DNA of 64,000 nt from Acinetobacter tibetensis (GCF_023824315.1 NZ_CP098732.1:2480001-2544000), one strand, 5' to 3'; positions 22,332 through 32,231 are shown, numbered from the stretch's first letter. Program-made: numbers and translations. Notes: a model not told the origin generated them from the letters alone.

Positions 22332-23165
22332 ATATACATTAACTGAATGCAACCAAAGTTCTTCTTGTGTCTTTTCAAAATTGGTATCACGTGACATTTG
22401 TTTGACCATCCCCACTCCATTTGTTGACGGAGTACCAAATTCTATTTGATTTACTTTATCCGAAACTATTAGTTTAGTAACCGAAGCTTGGTCTTTATGA
22501 TTGATAATTAAGTTTTTCAATTCTTCTTCGTTTAAATATAATGACCTATCAATAATATTTAAGACTCCTCCCTCTTTTAAAATTTCATCAGATATTTCAT
22601 AAACTGTATTTTGAACTTTTAAACGATAGTCCATAGCACTTTTCACCCAACCATCTAAATTGCTATCAAACCATTTAGCACCATGAGTTCCGATCAACCA
22701 ACATATAATCGATTCAATTTCACACTCTTTAAAATATTCAACTAATTTTAGATCTTGTAAAATATCGCTCTGTATTAATAGACAATCAAACTCTTCAAAA
22801 ACTGTTTTAGCATTTGGTAATGATTTATGTTTAACATTAGTTGCATAAAATGCACCATCTAATTTTCTATCTAGACGATCATTAATCGTTAGAACTTTAA
22901 ATCCATTCATCTCTATAAGCTTACGTGTATGCTCGATACAGTAATAGTTTTCATCGACACTTATTAATTTCTTGCCTGATTTCAATAAAGCTAAAGTTGA
23001 ATTTCCAACTCCACAACCAATTTCTAATACTCTTTGATGATTAGGATCTAGCTGTGAAACCATCCATTCATATAAGCCTTTATCTAAAATAGATTGTGAG
23101 TCATTTGACCATCCATTTAGATATTCTTTTTGCTTGTCTTGTACAAAAGTTTTAACTGATTTCAT
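22314..23165 (-). CDS. Class I SAM-dependent methyltransferase-like protein
   Basis: 283 aa. Motif I of Rossmann methyltransferases is visible as VLEIGCGVGNSTLAL (about residue 42), followed by the acidic end of strand 2 in LISVDENYYC. The target is unknown. The gene is more AT-rich than neighbouring valS and stands alone between a terminator and a repeat-bracketed DUF559 gene, so it may have been acquired. Its stop codon lies within the shared terminator. Confidence 0.7.
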   Translation of the reverse strand: MKSVKTFVQDKQKEYLNGWSNDSQSILDKGLYEWMVSQLDPNHQRVLEIGCGVGNSTLALLKSGKKLISVDENYYCIEHTRKLIEMNGFKVLTINDRLDRKLDGAFYATNVKHKSLPNAKTVFEEFDCLLIQSDILQDLKLVEYFKECEIESIICWLIGTHGAKWFDSNLDGWVKSAMDYRLKVQNTVYEISDEILKEGGVLNIIDRSLYLNEEELKNLIINHKDQASVTKLIVSDKVNQIEFGTPSTNGVGMVKQMSRDTNFEKTQEELWLHSVNVYKKRAE

Positions 23166-23300
23166 TTTTTCATTGTCTTATAAAGTAGCCTTTACGAAAT
23201 TTAATTCATAATTTAACACTAATCTAGTACATTAACTTTAAAAATTAACCTATTTCAACAGTGAGAGGGAGCAACATTTGATTAAATACATGCCTGAATT

Positions 23301-23347
23301 TCGCAATGAAGTTCCCTATCCTTTTAGGAGAGGGTTAGGGAGAGGTC
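23301..23347 (-). repeat. GC-rich interspersed repeat, copy 1
   Basis: Contains CGCAATGAAGTTCCCTATCC followed by AGGAGAGGGTTAGGGAGAGG. The first half recurs at 23792. It overlaps the 3' end of the DUF559 gene. Confidence 0.6.
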
Positions 23348-23703
23348 TGTTTTAATTCAGAACATCTCCGCCACAAATCCTCCAACACCACATCCGTCCG
23401 ATTCAACACGTCATGATTCCAATACCTCACCACTCTCAAATCCAAAGCCTCTAAAAACCTTGTCCTTTCAGCATCATATTCAATCGCATCGTCTGTGCCA
23501 TGCTGACTACCATCTAGCTCAATCACCAAACCCAACTCATGACAGTAAAAATCCACAATATATGGTGCAATCACATGTTGACGACGAAATTTAAGATTCA
23601 TAAATCGTTTGGCACGAAGTAATTGCCACATCAGGTGTTCTGTATCTGTAGCATTGCTTCGCATAGTTTTGGCGAATTCTAATAATTGTGGGTCTAGTTT
23701 CAT
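23335..23703 (-). CDS. DUF559 endonuclease-like protein
   Basis: 122 aa, normal for the DUF559/Vsr-like group of the PD-(D/E)XK fold. It has MRSNATDTEHLMWQLLRAKR, FRRQHVIAPYIVDFYC, then VIELDGSQH, in which D and E would bind metal, and VVRYWNHDVL. Members are thought to be nucleases of unknown target. It is bracketed by GC-rich repeats (23301, 23724, 23791), a recurrent surrounding for this family as far as I recall. Confidence 0.75.
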   Translation of the reverse strand: MKLDPQLLEFAKTMRSNATDTEHLMWQLLRAKRFMNLKFRRQHVIAPYIVDFYCHELGLVIELDGSQHGTDDAIEYDAERTRFLEALDLRVVRYWNHDVLNRTDVVLEDLWRRCSELKQTSP

Positions 23704-23723
23704 TTTTTATTTTCCATTTTAAT

Positions 23724-23758
23724 TACCCTCACCCCAGCCCTCTCCCTGAGGGAGAGGA
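23724..23758. repeat. GC-rich palindromic repeat
   Basis: CCCTCTCCCTGAGGGAGAGG is a strong inverted repeat preceded by CCCTCACCCCAGC; it lies just upstream of the DUF559 start. Confidence 0.6.
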
Positions 23759-23790
23759 AGCATTCTTTATTAATTTAATAGTTATTTGAT

Positions 23791-23850
23791 ACGCAATGAA
23801 GTTCCCTCTCCTCCTAGGAGATGAGCAGCGCTGCTGCGCAAGGGGAGAGG
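23791..23850. repeat. GC-rich interspersed repeat, copy 2
   Basis: Starts ACGCAATGAAGTTCCCTCTC, nearly identical to copy 1 at 23301, and continues with a GCAGCGCTGCTGC palindrome and GGGGAGAGG. Confidence 0.6.
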
Positions 23851-24879
23851 TTACAAAACCCCATGTTCCAACAACATCTCTACCCCACTCACCTTTTTCA
23901 TATGCTTTAAACGTTCTTTTTCCCACTTCAACTGCTGCTTTAACTCAGCAGCATCCTTATCAATCACCTTATACACATCACTCATTTTGAGCTGTTTGGT
24001 ATTGATATGACTACTCAAGTGAAAAGACGTAAAGATTTCCTCTAACTGAATTTGTAAGTTCTGGCTCTGTGCTTCCAAAGACAACTGATAAAACTTCACT
24101 TGCTCCGAACTTAAAGCTTTTGAGCTTAAGCCTTTATTGGTGTCGAGCTGTAACTGGAGTTTTAATAAATAAAATAAATCCTGCTCTGCATAAGCTTCAT
24201 TGACCTTCTGCAAAAGTTCGGTCTTTTCTAATTTCTTCGCTTCATCATGTTCACGGTCAGGGTGAATCATCGCGGTAATTTTTAAATACACCGTTTTCAA
24301 GGACTGCGCTGCCATTTTGGCTGCTTGCTCACGTTTTTCTTGTTGTTTTAACTGCTTGGCACGTTCTCGCTCTGCTTCATACTGGGCAGAATCATATTCA
24401 TAATTTTCCCAGTCTACATCCACGTTTTGTTCTACCGTTTCAGCGAGGTCATGATTTTGTATTGAGTTTGCTTTGGCTTTCTTCGCACGTACATGCTCTG
24501 CATGCTGCATATAGAAAGTATCAATTTTCTCTACTTGTTCTTTTTGCTCGCAAGTTAGCCTCTGTGATTTTTTTAGCATCTTGGCTAAAGCGGCTATTTT
24601 GGTATCAATCTGTACCAAGTCTGCTTTGCTAAAGGCATCGCTGGCTAAGTGATTCCACAGAGTATCAAGCTGTTCAAATAAAACCGTGTGCAACTCGCTA
24701 TAAACAGGTAAAAGCTTACTGCGCGTATAGTTTTGAATGTCAGCTTGCGCATTTTGCCATGTCGCCAGTTCTTGTTTTTGCTGTTCAATACGCTCAATCA
24801 AACGATTTAATTTTTTCTGTTGTGGAGACTGCTCAGCTCTGTGCTCTAAGCTGATTTTGAGATTGAAGGACATACTCAT
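23851..24879 (-). CDS. J-domain-like protein with long coiled coil
   Basis: About 342 aa. Residues 1-200 are highly charged K/E/Q-rich coiled coil. An HPD tripeptide typical of DnaJ-type Hsp70 partners occurs in ITAMIHPDREHDEAKK at about residue 215, followed by a helix LLQKVNEAYAEQDLFYLLKL similar to J-domain helix III. The J-domain is internal rather than N-terminal and no G/F or zinc region follows, so a specialised DnaK co-chaperone is likely. The frame opens at 24903; the ATG at 24879 (or 24873) is preferred. Confidence 0.65.
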   Translation of the reverse strand: MSMSFNLKISLEHRAEQSPQQKKLNRLIERIEQQKQELATWQNAQADIQNYTRSKLLPVYSELHTVLFEQLDTLWNHLASDAFSKADLVQIDTKIAALAKMLKKSQRLTCEQKEQVEKIDTFYMQHAEHVRAKKAKANSIQNHDLAETVEQNVDVDWENYEYDSAQYEAERERAKQLKQQEKREQAAKMAAQSLKTVYLKITAMIHPDREHDEAKKLEKTELLQKVNEAYAEQDLFYLLKLQLQLDTNKGLSSKALSSEQVKFYQLSLEAQSQNLQIQLEEIFTSFHLSSHINTKQLKMSDVYKVIDKDAAELKQQLKWEKERLKHMKKVSGVEMLLEHGVL

Positions 24880-25517
24880 CCACACGCTGCAAAATAAAAG
24901 CACTATAACAAGATTACCCCGATGATAGAACGTCCATCCCTGATATCGCCCAATCTAAATCGTTGATTCAATTCAACAGAAATAAATGCACAATCACAGT
25001 ACTTTGCATGGTGCGACATACAAATAATCGGCTTTAAATATCATGGGTAGATCGTTGTTTTGATCTTTTTCTCATTCATTTTTATCCGAACAGTAACCTA
25101 TGCATGTATACATGTGTAAGCAACTCCAGTATTTTAAAAAAGTACATTAAAATCAAAACATTATATTTAAATTAAAAATTTAGAATCTATTTATCTCTCT
25201 AGAATGTTTCAATAGTGAATTGTTTATTTTTATTAAACACAGTATTTTATTAAATTATGTAATTCTGTTCAGGCACAGATTCTGCTTTGTTTACTCTAGA
25301 TTCTATCTATTGGTCTTAAATTTGTTTAAAACTTAAAGATTTATCGTTAACAAAGCATCAACAATCTGACCTGCGCAACCGACTAAGACTCGCGCTAAGA
25401 TGAAGCTAAATCTGTTTGTTAAACAAGCAGCCAATAATGCAAAAAACAAATAAGCTGATGGATATTCAGTCAATAAATAAAGTGAATGATGAGAACAAAA
25501 CACAAGGAGTTTTACTT
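24880..25517. other. Long AT-rich intergenic region upstream of gltI
   Basis: 638 bases between divergent genes with no convincing coding region. It includes a TAGAATCTA / TAGATTCTA inverted pair about 113 bases apart (25181 and 25296) and a near-palindrome TGTTTGTTAAACAAGCA at about 25412. Promoter and regulatory sites for the transporter operon are expected here, but none can be named. Confidence 0.4.
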
Positions 25518-26459
25518 ATGTCATTAAAACGGCCCCTGACTTCCCTGCTCTGCGCCAGTACATTGGTATTCGGTTTAAGTGCTTGTAGTGGCGACAAGAC
25601 ACCAAGCAGTAATGATTCTGCGGGCAAAGAAGGTTCCGCATCGGGAACGCTACAAAAAATTAAACAGTCAGGTACCATCGTATTGGGTTATCGTGACTCT
25701 TCCATTCCATTTTCTTATATTGCCGATAATCCGAATCAACCTGTGGGCTATGCACATGATTTACAACTTAAAGTTGTAGATGCAGTCAAACAAAAACTGA
25801 ATATGCCCGATTTAAAAATTCGCTATAACTTGGTCACCAGTCAAAACCGTATTCCATTGGTCTCTAATGGTACAGTCGATTTAGAGTGTGGTTCGACCAC
25901 CAACAACAAAGAACGTCAACAACAAGTTGATTTTTCTGTGGGATATTTTGAAGTGGGTTCGCGTTTACTTACCGCCAAAGACTCTGGCGTGAAAGACTTT
26001 ACCGACTTAAAAGGCAAAAAACTGGTGACCACCGCAGGGACCACTTCAGAACGTTATATTCGCCAACATGAAAAAGAACTGGGGATTGGTGAAATTATTT
26101 CTGCCAAAGACCATGCCGAATCTTTCTTAATGCTACAAAACGGTCGTGCTGCGGCATTTATGATGGATGATATTTTACTTGCAGGGGAAAAATCGAAAGC
26201 CAAAGACCCAAATCAATGGATGATTGTGGGCACTGCACCTATTCATGAAATTTATGGCTGTATGCTCAGAAAAGGCGACCCTGAATTTAAGCAAGTGGTA
26301 GATGATGCAATTAAAGCAATCTATAGCTCAGGTGAAATTAATAACATGTATAAAAAATGGTTCGAACAACCTATTCCGCCTAAAAATATTAACCTGAACT
26401 TCCCAATGTCTGAACAATTAAAAGCTCTTATTGCGTCACCACATGACCGTGATCAGTAA
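25518..26459 (+). CDS. gltI: Glutamate/aspartate-type ABC transporter substrate-binding protein
   Basis: 313 aa periplasmic binding protein, family 3. Lipobox GLSACS at about residue 20. The start IKQSGTIVLGYRDSSIPFSY, then GYAHDLQLKVVDAVK, LECGSTTNNKERQQQVDFS and LKGKKLVTTAGTTSERY, are close to GltI. The frame opens 102 bases earlier, but the ATG at 25518 has AAGGAGT and begins a signal peptide. It is first in a four-gene importer operon. Glutamate/aspartate specificity is inferred from family likeness. Confidence 0.85.
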   Translation: MSLKRPLTSLLCASTLVFGLSACSGDKTPSSNDSAGKEGSASGTLQKIKQSGTIVLGYRDSSIPFSYIADNPNQPVGYAHDLQLKVVDAVKQKLNMPDLKIRYNLVTSQNRIPLVSNGTVDLECGSTTNNKERQQQVDFSVGYFEVGSRLLTAKDSGVKDFTDLKGKKLVTTAGTTSERYIRQHEKELGIGEIISAKDHAESFLMLQNGRAAAFMMDDILLAGEKSKAKDPNQWMIVGTAPIHEIYGCMLRKGDPEFKQVVDDAIKAIYSSGEINNMYKKWFEQPIPPKNINLNFPMSEQLKALIASPHDRDQ

Positions 26460-26531
26460 TCTATGCTGATCATTCTCTCAATGATTCTCAGGTAGTGCTT
26501 TCGCCTACCTGATTAAGAATATGGAGCTCCT

Positions 26532-27275
26532 ATGAACTATAGCTGGAACTGGGGCGTACTATTTCAATCTACAGGTGTCGGTGACAGTAGCTATTTCAAC
26601 TGGATTTTAACAGGTTTAGGTTGGTTACTGTTTATTGCCATCGTGGCATGGTCTATCGCATTTGTCTTGGGCAGTATGCTCGGTATTATGCGTACGCTTC
26701 CAAATAAAACTGCACGTGCGATTGGCACAACCTATGTGACCATTTTTCGTAATATTCCTTTATTAATACAACTGTTTATTTGGTTTTATGTCGTACCGAA
26801 TTTTTTACCTGCGGGACTGAAAGACTGGTGGATCAATGATTTAAGTGCCAGTACCAGTGCCCTGATTTCTGCCAGTATTGGCTTGGGACTCTTTACGGCT
26901 GCACGGGTCTGCGAACAAGTCCGTACAGGGATTGAAGCCTTGCCCAATGGGCAAATTAATGCAGGCTATGCCATGGGGTTCAGTACTGCACAATTATACC
27001 GATACATTATTTTGCCGCAGTCCTTCCGTACCATTTTACCTCCACTCAGCTCCGAACTGACCAACTGTGTAAAAAACACCTCGGTCGCGTCACTGGTCGG
27101 TGTGGCTGAAATTATTTCGCAGATGAAAACAATCAGTGAGTACACACAAAACACCATCGAGATTTATACCTATGTCACCATTATTTTTATTGTGATTAAC
27201 ATCTGCTTAATTCAATTCATGACTTTTCTGGAAAAACGCTTGCGTATTCCAGGCACGATTGCAGGAGATAAATAA
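26532..27275 (+). CDS. gltJ: Amino-acid ABC transporter permease GltJ
   Basis: 247 aa inner-membrane permease of the His/Glu/Gln family. It shows the EAA-loop signature EALPNGQINAGYAMGFSTAQ and five or so membrane helices. It starts 72 bases after gltI and overlaps gltK by one base (TAATG), giving coupled translation. It forms the heterodimeric channel with GltK. Confidence 0.88.
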   Translation: MNYSWNWGVLFQSTGVGDSSYFNWILTGLGWLLFIAIVAWSIAFVLGSMLGIMRTLPNKTARAIGTTYVTIFRNIPLLIQLFIWFYVVPNFLPAGLKDWWINDLSASTSALISASIGLGLFTAARVCEQVRTGIEALPNGQINAGYAMGFSTAQLYRYIILPQSFRTILPPLSSELTNCVKNTSVASLVGVAEIISQMKTISEYTQNTIEIYTYVTIIFIVINICLIQFMTFLEKRLRIPGTIAGDK

Positions 27276-27958
27276 TGGACTGGCTCTCTGCATTTATTCA
27301 AGATTTACAACTCTCTGCACCTGCTCTATGGCATGGTCTCAGTATCACCTTGAAAGTCGTCAGCATAGCGACCGTCGGGGGGATTTTTATTGGGACGTTA
27401 CTGGCTTTAATGCGCCTGTCTTCAATTCGGATACTGAATCTAATCGCACAAGCCTATGTCAATTTATTCCGCTCTATTCCACTACTGTTGGTACTGATGT
27501 GGTTTTACTTTGCGGTTCCATTTTTCTATACCGCAATTACAGGCAATTATTTGACCATCGATACGGCTTTGGTTTCGAGTATTGTTGCCTTTATGCTGTT
27601 TGAGGCAGCCTATTTTTCTGAAATTGTCCGCGCTGGGATTCAGTCTATTCCCAAAGGGCAAAGCGCCGCAGCTTATGCGCTAGGAATGAGTTATGGTCAA
27701 TCCATGCGTTTAATTATTCTGCCACAAGCCTTTCGGAAAATGACGCCATTGCTACTGCAACAGACCATTATCTTGTTCCAAGATTCGACCATGGTCTATG
27801 CAATTGGCTTGCTCGATTTTTTCCGTACCAACTATGTTCGTGGCGACCTGATGTCATTATTGACCCAGTACATTCTATTTGCAGGTCTGGTTTACTTTAG
27901 CATCAGTGTGTTGGCAACATTTATTGTGAAAAAAATTCAAAGGAGATTAAAAGTATGA
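27275..27958 (+). CDS. gltK: Amino-acid ABC transporter permease GltK
   Basis: 227 aa second permease; the EAA loop is IQSIPKGQSAAAYALGMSYG. Membrane helices are predicted around residues 20-45, 60-80, 90-110 and 185-210. Its last four bases overlap the gltL start (ATGA). Confidence 0.88.
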   Translation: MDWLSAFIQDLQLSAPALWHGLSITLKVVSIATVGGIFIGTLLALMRLSSIRILNLIAQAYVNLFRSIPLLLVLMWFYFAVPFFYTAITGNYLTIDTALVSSIVAFMLFEAAYFSEIVRAGIQSIPKGQSAAAYALGMSYGQSMRLIILPQAFRKMTPLLLQQTIILFQDSTMVYAIGLLDFFRTNYVRGDLMSLLTQYILFAGLVYFSISVLATFIVKKIQRRLKV

Positions 27959-28698
27959 GTGACCAAAAAATAATGATTGATCTCCAAAATGTCAGTAAAT
28001 GGTATCAACAGTTTCAAGTCCTGACCGATTGCACCACACAAATTTGCCAAGGTGAAGTGGTGGTGGTTTGTGGACCTTCAGGTTCAGGCAAATCGACCCT
28101 CATTAAAACTGTCAATGGTTTAGAACCCTTTCAAAAAGGGCAAATTTTTGTGGATGGTATTCCAATTGCAGACCCAAAAACCGATTTAAATAAATTGCGC
28201 AGCCGCGTAGGCATGGTGTTCCAACACTTTGAATTATTTCCGCATTTAAGTGTGACTGAAAACTTAACCATCGCCCAAATCAAAGTTTTAGGGCGTAGTG
28301 CTGATGAAGCGAAGAAAAAAGGACTGGCTTACCTAGACCGTGTCGGATTAAGTTCGCAAGCCAATAAATTCCCTGCACAGCTTTCTGGTGGGCAACAACA
28401 ACGAGTTGCAATTGCACGTGCATTGAGTATGGACCCGATTGCCATGCTGTTTGATGAACCAACTTCTGCACTTGACCCCGAAATGATTAATGAAGTACTT
28501 GAAGTGATGGTCGGTCTAGCGAAAGAAGGCATGACCATGATGTGTGTTACTCATGAAATGGGCTTTGCACGCCAAGTGGCAAATCGAATTATCTTTATGG
28601 ATCAAGGCAAAATTGTCGAAGACTGTTCCAAAGATGATTTTTTTACCACGCCTCGTAGCGAACGGGCACAACAATTTTTAGAGAATATTTTGCATTAA
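27955..28698 (+). CDS. gltL: Amino-acid ABC transporter ATPase GltL
   Basis: 247 aa ATP-binding subunit. Walker A GPSGSGKST, Q-loop in GMVFQHFELFPH, signature LSGGQQQRVAIARAL, Walker B AMLFDEPTSALD, and H-loop THEM are all intact. It drives import through GltJK. Last gene of the operon. Confidence 0.92.
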   Translation: MSDQKIMIDLQNVSKWYQQFQVLTDCTTQICQGEVVVVCGPSGSGKSTLIKTVNGLEPFQKGQIFVDGIPIADPKTDLNKLRSRVGMVFQHFELFPHLSVTENLTIAQIKVLGRSADEAKKKGLAYLDRVGLSSQANKFPAQLSGGQQQRVAIARALSMDPIAMLFDEPTSALDPEMINEVLEVMVGLAKEGMTMMCVTHEMGFARQVANRIIFMDQGKIVEDCSKDDFFTTPRSERAQQFLENILH

Positions 28699-29109
28699 TT
28701 CCGTGCACATTCATCAAGAGAGACTCACCTCACTTGATGAAGTTTTGTTCTAATCCTCGATCAATAAAAATGCACTTCAATCTGCTGATCTAGCAAATTG
28801 AAGTGACACTAAAAATTCTGAACGAACATTCAACTTATATCTATGATTTTTAATTTAATTAAATAGAAACCAAAATTTTTTATGATTTTAAATTGCAACC
28901 TAGAGCACTCTTTTAAGCCGATATGCACTATTTTCCACCGAATAATTCATAGTTTTATCTGAATTGGTGCATTTTTTGCTTAATTATATGCATGAACGGA
29001 GTATTCGGTTGCTGAACTCCAATTTTTAGATTTACTAAACTATTTTGGTGCAAATCCTCTTCCAAAATTTGTACCTAAAGTCATATTTAGCACTTTTTTT
29101 GAGCAAACT
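28699..29109. other. Intergenic region gltL / amt
   Basis: 411 bases. A 9-bp stem TTCATCAAG / CTTGATGAA at 28709-28741 with a 14-base loop and a T-rich tail may end the glt transcript. The rest is AT-rich, with no gene visible, and holds the amt promoter. Confidence 0.45.
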
Positions 29110-30297
29110 ATGCAAGATATCGATTTACTTTTTCTACTGCTAGGCGCAGTGCTGGTACTGGCCATGCATGCCGGTTTCGCATTTTTAGAACTAGGAACAG
29201 TTCGACATAAAAATCAGGTCAATGCCTTAAGTAAAATCCTAACCGATTTTGCACTTTCAGCGATTGCTTACTTTTTCGTGGGTTACTACATTGCCTATGG
29301 ACATCATTTTTTCCATATGGGAGCAACTTTAGCGGCAGATCATGGTTATAACTTGATGCGCTGCTTCTTTTTGCTAACTTTCGCTGCGGCTATTCCTGCA
29401 ATTATTTCTGGTGGTATTGCGGAACGTGCCAAAATGCGTTCCCAAGCCTTAGCGACGCTACTCTTAGTCGCATTGGTGTATCCATTCTTTGAAGGCATTG
29501 TTTGGAATGGTAATTTTGGCATTCAAACATGGTTAGAGCATACATTTGGTGCACCCTTTCATGACTTTGCAGGCTCGGTAGTTGTACATGCCATGGGTGG
29601 ATGGATTGCCTTAGCCGCTGTGATTTTACTGGGTGCACGCCATGGTCGTTATAAGAAAGATGGCCGCGTCAGTGCGCATCCGCCTTCATCCATTCCCTTC
29701 CTTGCCTTAGGTTCTTGGATTCTCATAGTCGGTTGGTTTGGCTTCAATGTCATGAGTGCGCAACGTTTAGATGCGATTTCAGGCATGGTTGCCATTAATT
29801 CATTAATGGCGATGGTCGGCGGAACCATTACTGCGAACATGATGGGTAAAAATGACCCTGGCTTCTTACATAATGGTCCACTTGCTGGTCTGGTTGCTAT
29901 CTGTGCAGGCTCTGATATTGTGCATCCTTTTGGTGCGCTTGTGATTGGTGCCATTGCTGGCATCATTTTTGTGAAGTTCTTCACCTATACCCAAAACAAA
30001 CTCAAAGTGGATGATGTACTGGGTGTGTGGCCATTACATGGCATTTGCGGTGCCTTTGGTGGACTTGCAGTTGGTATTTTCGGTCAACAATGGTTAGGCG
30101 GGATTGGTGGTGTGTCCATGATGTCACAAATCATGGGGACTTTATTCGCTATTGTGGTTGCACTTGCGGGTGGATTCGCAGTGTACGGCGGTTTAAAAGC
30201 CTGCATCGGTATTCGTTTATCGCAAGAAGACGAGTTCCGTGGTGCTGATTTATCCATTCATAAAATTTCAGCAAATTCGGATGACAGTATGTTTTAA
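29110..30297 (+). CDS. amt: Ammonium transporter (Amt family)
   Basis: 395 aa, about eleven membrane helices, starting directly in the first helix without a signal peptide. Conserved pore and gate features include LGTVRHKNQVNALSKILTDF, FAGSVVVHAMGG (first pore histidine) and PLHGICGAFGG (second pore histidine). No glnK/glnB partner gene is adjacent, unlike the usual glnK-amtB pair, so PII control would act in trans if at all. Confidence 0.9.
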   Translation: MQDIDLLFLLLGAVLVLAMHAGFAFLELGTVRHKNQVNALSKILTDFALSAIAYFFVGYYIAYGHHFFHMGATLAADHGYNLMRCFFLLTFAAAIPAIISGGIAERAKMRSQALATLLLVALVYPFFEGIVWNGNFGIQTWLEHTFGAPFHDFAGSVVVHAMGGWIALAAVILLGARHGRYKKDGRVSAHPPSSIPFLALGSWILIVGWFGFNVMSAQRLDAISGMVAINSLMAMVGGTITANMMGKNDPGFLHNGPLAGLVAICAGSDIVHPFGALVIGAIAGIIFVKFFTYTQNKLKVDDVLGVWPLHGICGAFGGLAVGIFGQQWLGGIGGVSMMSQIMGTLFAIVVALAGGFAVYGGLKACIGIRLSQEDEFRGADLSIHKISANSDDSMF

Positions 30298-30322
30298 GTT
30301 TTCTCAATTTCCGCATGTTGCG

Positions 30323-30352
30323 AAGCGATTCTTTAGAATCGCTTTTTTTTTA
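30323..30352. terminator. Intrinsic terminator after amt
   Basis: AAGCGATTCT / AGAATCGCTT hairpin then nine T. It sits between amt and the convergent HAD gene. Confidence 0.85.
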
Positions 30353-30363
30353 TACCAGCAATT

Positions 30364-31059
30364 TTATGCTTGCTCTAAATAGGCATATAACTCTTGTAAG
30401 TTCTGGATACGAGGAACTTGTAAACTTTCATCTTCAGGGTGAAAACCTTGTAACCAGATGGCTTGCATCCCTGCTTGTTGTGCGCCTCGAATATCATTCA
30501 CAGGATGATCTCCAATGAACAAACATTCTGAAGGATGTACCCCTAATTTTTCCGCAGTATGTAGAAAAATCTGCGGATGAGGCTTACTCATCCCTGCTTG
30601 TTCGGAACTCACTATCACATCAAAATAGTTCTTGAAGCCAAGTCCAGTTAAAATATTCAAGCGCGTTGCATGTCCACCGTTCGACACCACTGCCAAGGCA
30701 TAATCTTGTTGTTTCAAGCTTTGTAACAGCTCAATAGCACCTGACATAGCAACGGCGCATTGTCCAAAATACTGAAACCAGAAATCGGTTAAGTCTTGAA
30801 AATCGACCTCAGTTTTCCATGCTAATTCTTGCAATAAAGCAAATGCAACCGATGCCCCAATGCTCGGGTGAGTCAGTTCTTCTTTTTTAGGATATCCGCC
30901 ATTATCAATTCGGCGGATCATTTGCTGTATTTTTTCCAGATCAGGTACAAATAAGTATGACTGAAACTGTTCTAGTAAAAACTCACTATAGCGCCGAATA
31001 CTTTGGTCACGATGGGTTAAAGTGTTGTCCAAATCAAATAATACGGCACGAATAGGCAT
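30364..31059 (-). CDS. HAD-superfamily phosphatase
   Basis: 231 aa. HAD motif I FDLDNTLT (residues 8-15), motif II VVSNGG, motif III lysine in SKPHPQIF and motif IV IGDHPVNDIRGA are all present, with a helical C1 cap (about 20-100). Probable soluble phosphatase for a small phosphorylated metabolite (phosphoglycolate- or nucleotide-like); the substrate cannot be set from sequence. Confidence 0.85.
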   Translation of the reverse strand: MPIRAVLFDLDNTLTHRDQSIRRYSEFLLEQFQSYLFVPDLEKIQQMIRRIDNGGYPKKEELTHPSIGASVAFALLQELAWKTEVDFQDLTDFWFQYFGQCAVAMSGAIELLQSLKQQDYALAVVSNGGHATRLNILTGLGFKNYFDVIVSSEQAGMSKPHPQIFLHTAEKLGVHPSECLFIGDHPVNDIRGAQQAGMQAIWLQGFHPEDESLQVPRIQNLQELYAYLEQA

Positions 31060-31250
31060 AAAATTCTCGGGCGACTTTTGCCTTTTAATCTAACATTTTA
31101 AACCATGTTTACATTACAGATTATCTGCTAAGTTCTACATCAAATCTGTTAAATACATCAGTCCCTCTATCTGCTTTTAAGATTCAATTAAGTCGGTTTT
31201 AAGTTTGTATTGGTTAAATCAAAAATAATTAAAATATCGTTTGTACGACC

Positions 31251-31994
31251 ATGTCTGAATTACAACGCTTTAGCCTAAAACAAGGATTGATTCTGCTAGG
31301 CTGTTTTATTCTTTTGCAGTTCTGGTTCCCTGTCGGCGGACAACTCGATCTTATGCTCATACAACCGTGGACGGGCTTACATGGTCAATTTCCATGGCGT
31401 TATGACTGGTTCTTAGAAAAACTGAATCATAAATATGTCAAAAACCTTTTAATTCTCTGTGATGTCAGCTTCCTTGCTCTTTGGCTTGCCAGCTTTAAAA
31501 TTGAACGTTTACATGCGCAGCGCTGGCAGTATGCTTATCTGTTCTGGATTTTAATTTTAAGCACCAGTGTGGTGGGTATTCTTAAATCACAATCAGGACA
31601 TGCCTGCCCTTGGAATATGACTCAAGCTACAACGACTGGTTTTCTCTGGAATTTTAATCTTAGTCATGGGCATTGCTTCCCTGGCGGACATGCAGCAACA
31701 GGTTTTGCCTTAATGACGGGCTTCTTCGCTTTTAGGAAAACTACGCCTAAACGTGCTTATTTCTATCTTGTTGCAGGTTTAATATTGGGCTTTGCTATGG
31801 GATGGGCACAAATGATGCGTGGTGCTCACTTTCTCAGTCATAACTTATGGACAGCATGGGTCGTTTGGTGCTGTAACGTCACGCTTTATCCATTCTTTTA
31901 TAGACGACTCGTTCCAGCACAAACCTTAGAAGTGGAACAGCCTATTGCGATTACTCAACAACCTACTACAGAAAATACTCAAGAAGCCGCTTAA
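31251..31994 (+). CDS. PAP2-family membrane phosphatase near pmrCAB
   Basis: 247 aa with six predicted membrane helices. PAP2 motifs are modified: KSQSGHACPW for motif 1, HCFPGGHAATGF for motif 2 and RGAHFLSHNLW for motif 3. This pattern resembles lipid-A or undecaprenyl-lipid phosphatases (LpxE/LpxT-like). Its neighbour pmrCAB decorates lipid A, so a lipid-A role is plausible, but this is inference from context. C-terminal 25 residues are Q/T/E-rich. Confidence 0.75.
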   Translation: MSELQRFSLKQGLILLGCFILLQFWFPVGGQLDLMLIQPWTGLHGQFPWRYDWFLEKLNHKYVKNLLILCDVSFLALWLASFKIERLHAQRWQYAYLFWILILSTSVVGILKSQSGHACPWNMTQATTTGFLWNFNLSHGHCFPGGHAATGFALMTGFFAFRKTTPKRAYFYLVAGLILGFAMGWAQMMRGAHFLSHNLWTAWVVWCCNVTLYPFFYRRLVPAQTLEVEQPIAITQQPTTENTQEAA

Positions 31995-32231
31995 AATCCT
32001 GTCCAACAACACTTGTCATTATGCTTACAACTGTCAAATTAATGATGTCTCTAGGCCATTCAATTTGCTCAAGTCAGCATGTATTTTTTTCGCACTGACC
32101 ACGCATTGAATAGGCGCCTCATTCTAAAATAACAACATGCTTTGCAGCATTTTCCAAATGAAAAAATTTATTAAAAACAATCTCAACTAACTTTTGCACG
32201 AGTTAAGCCAATTTCCAAATTAGAGCAAGGA

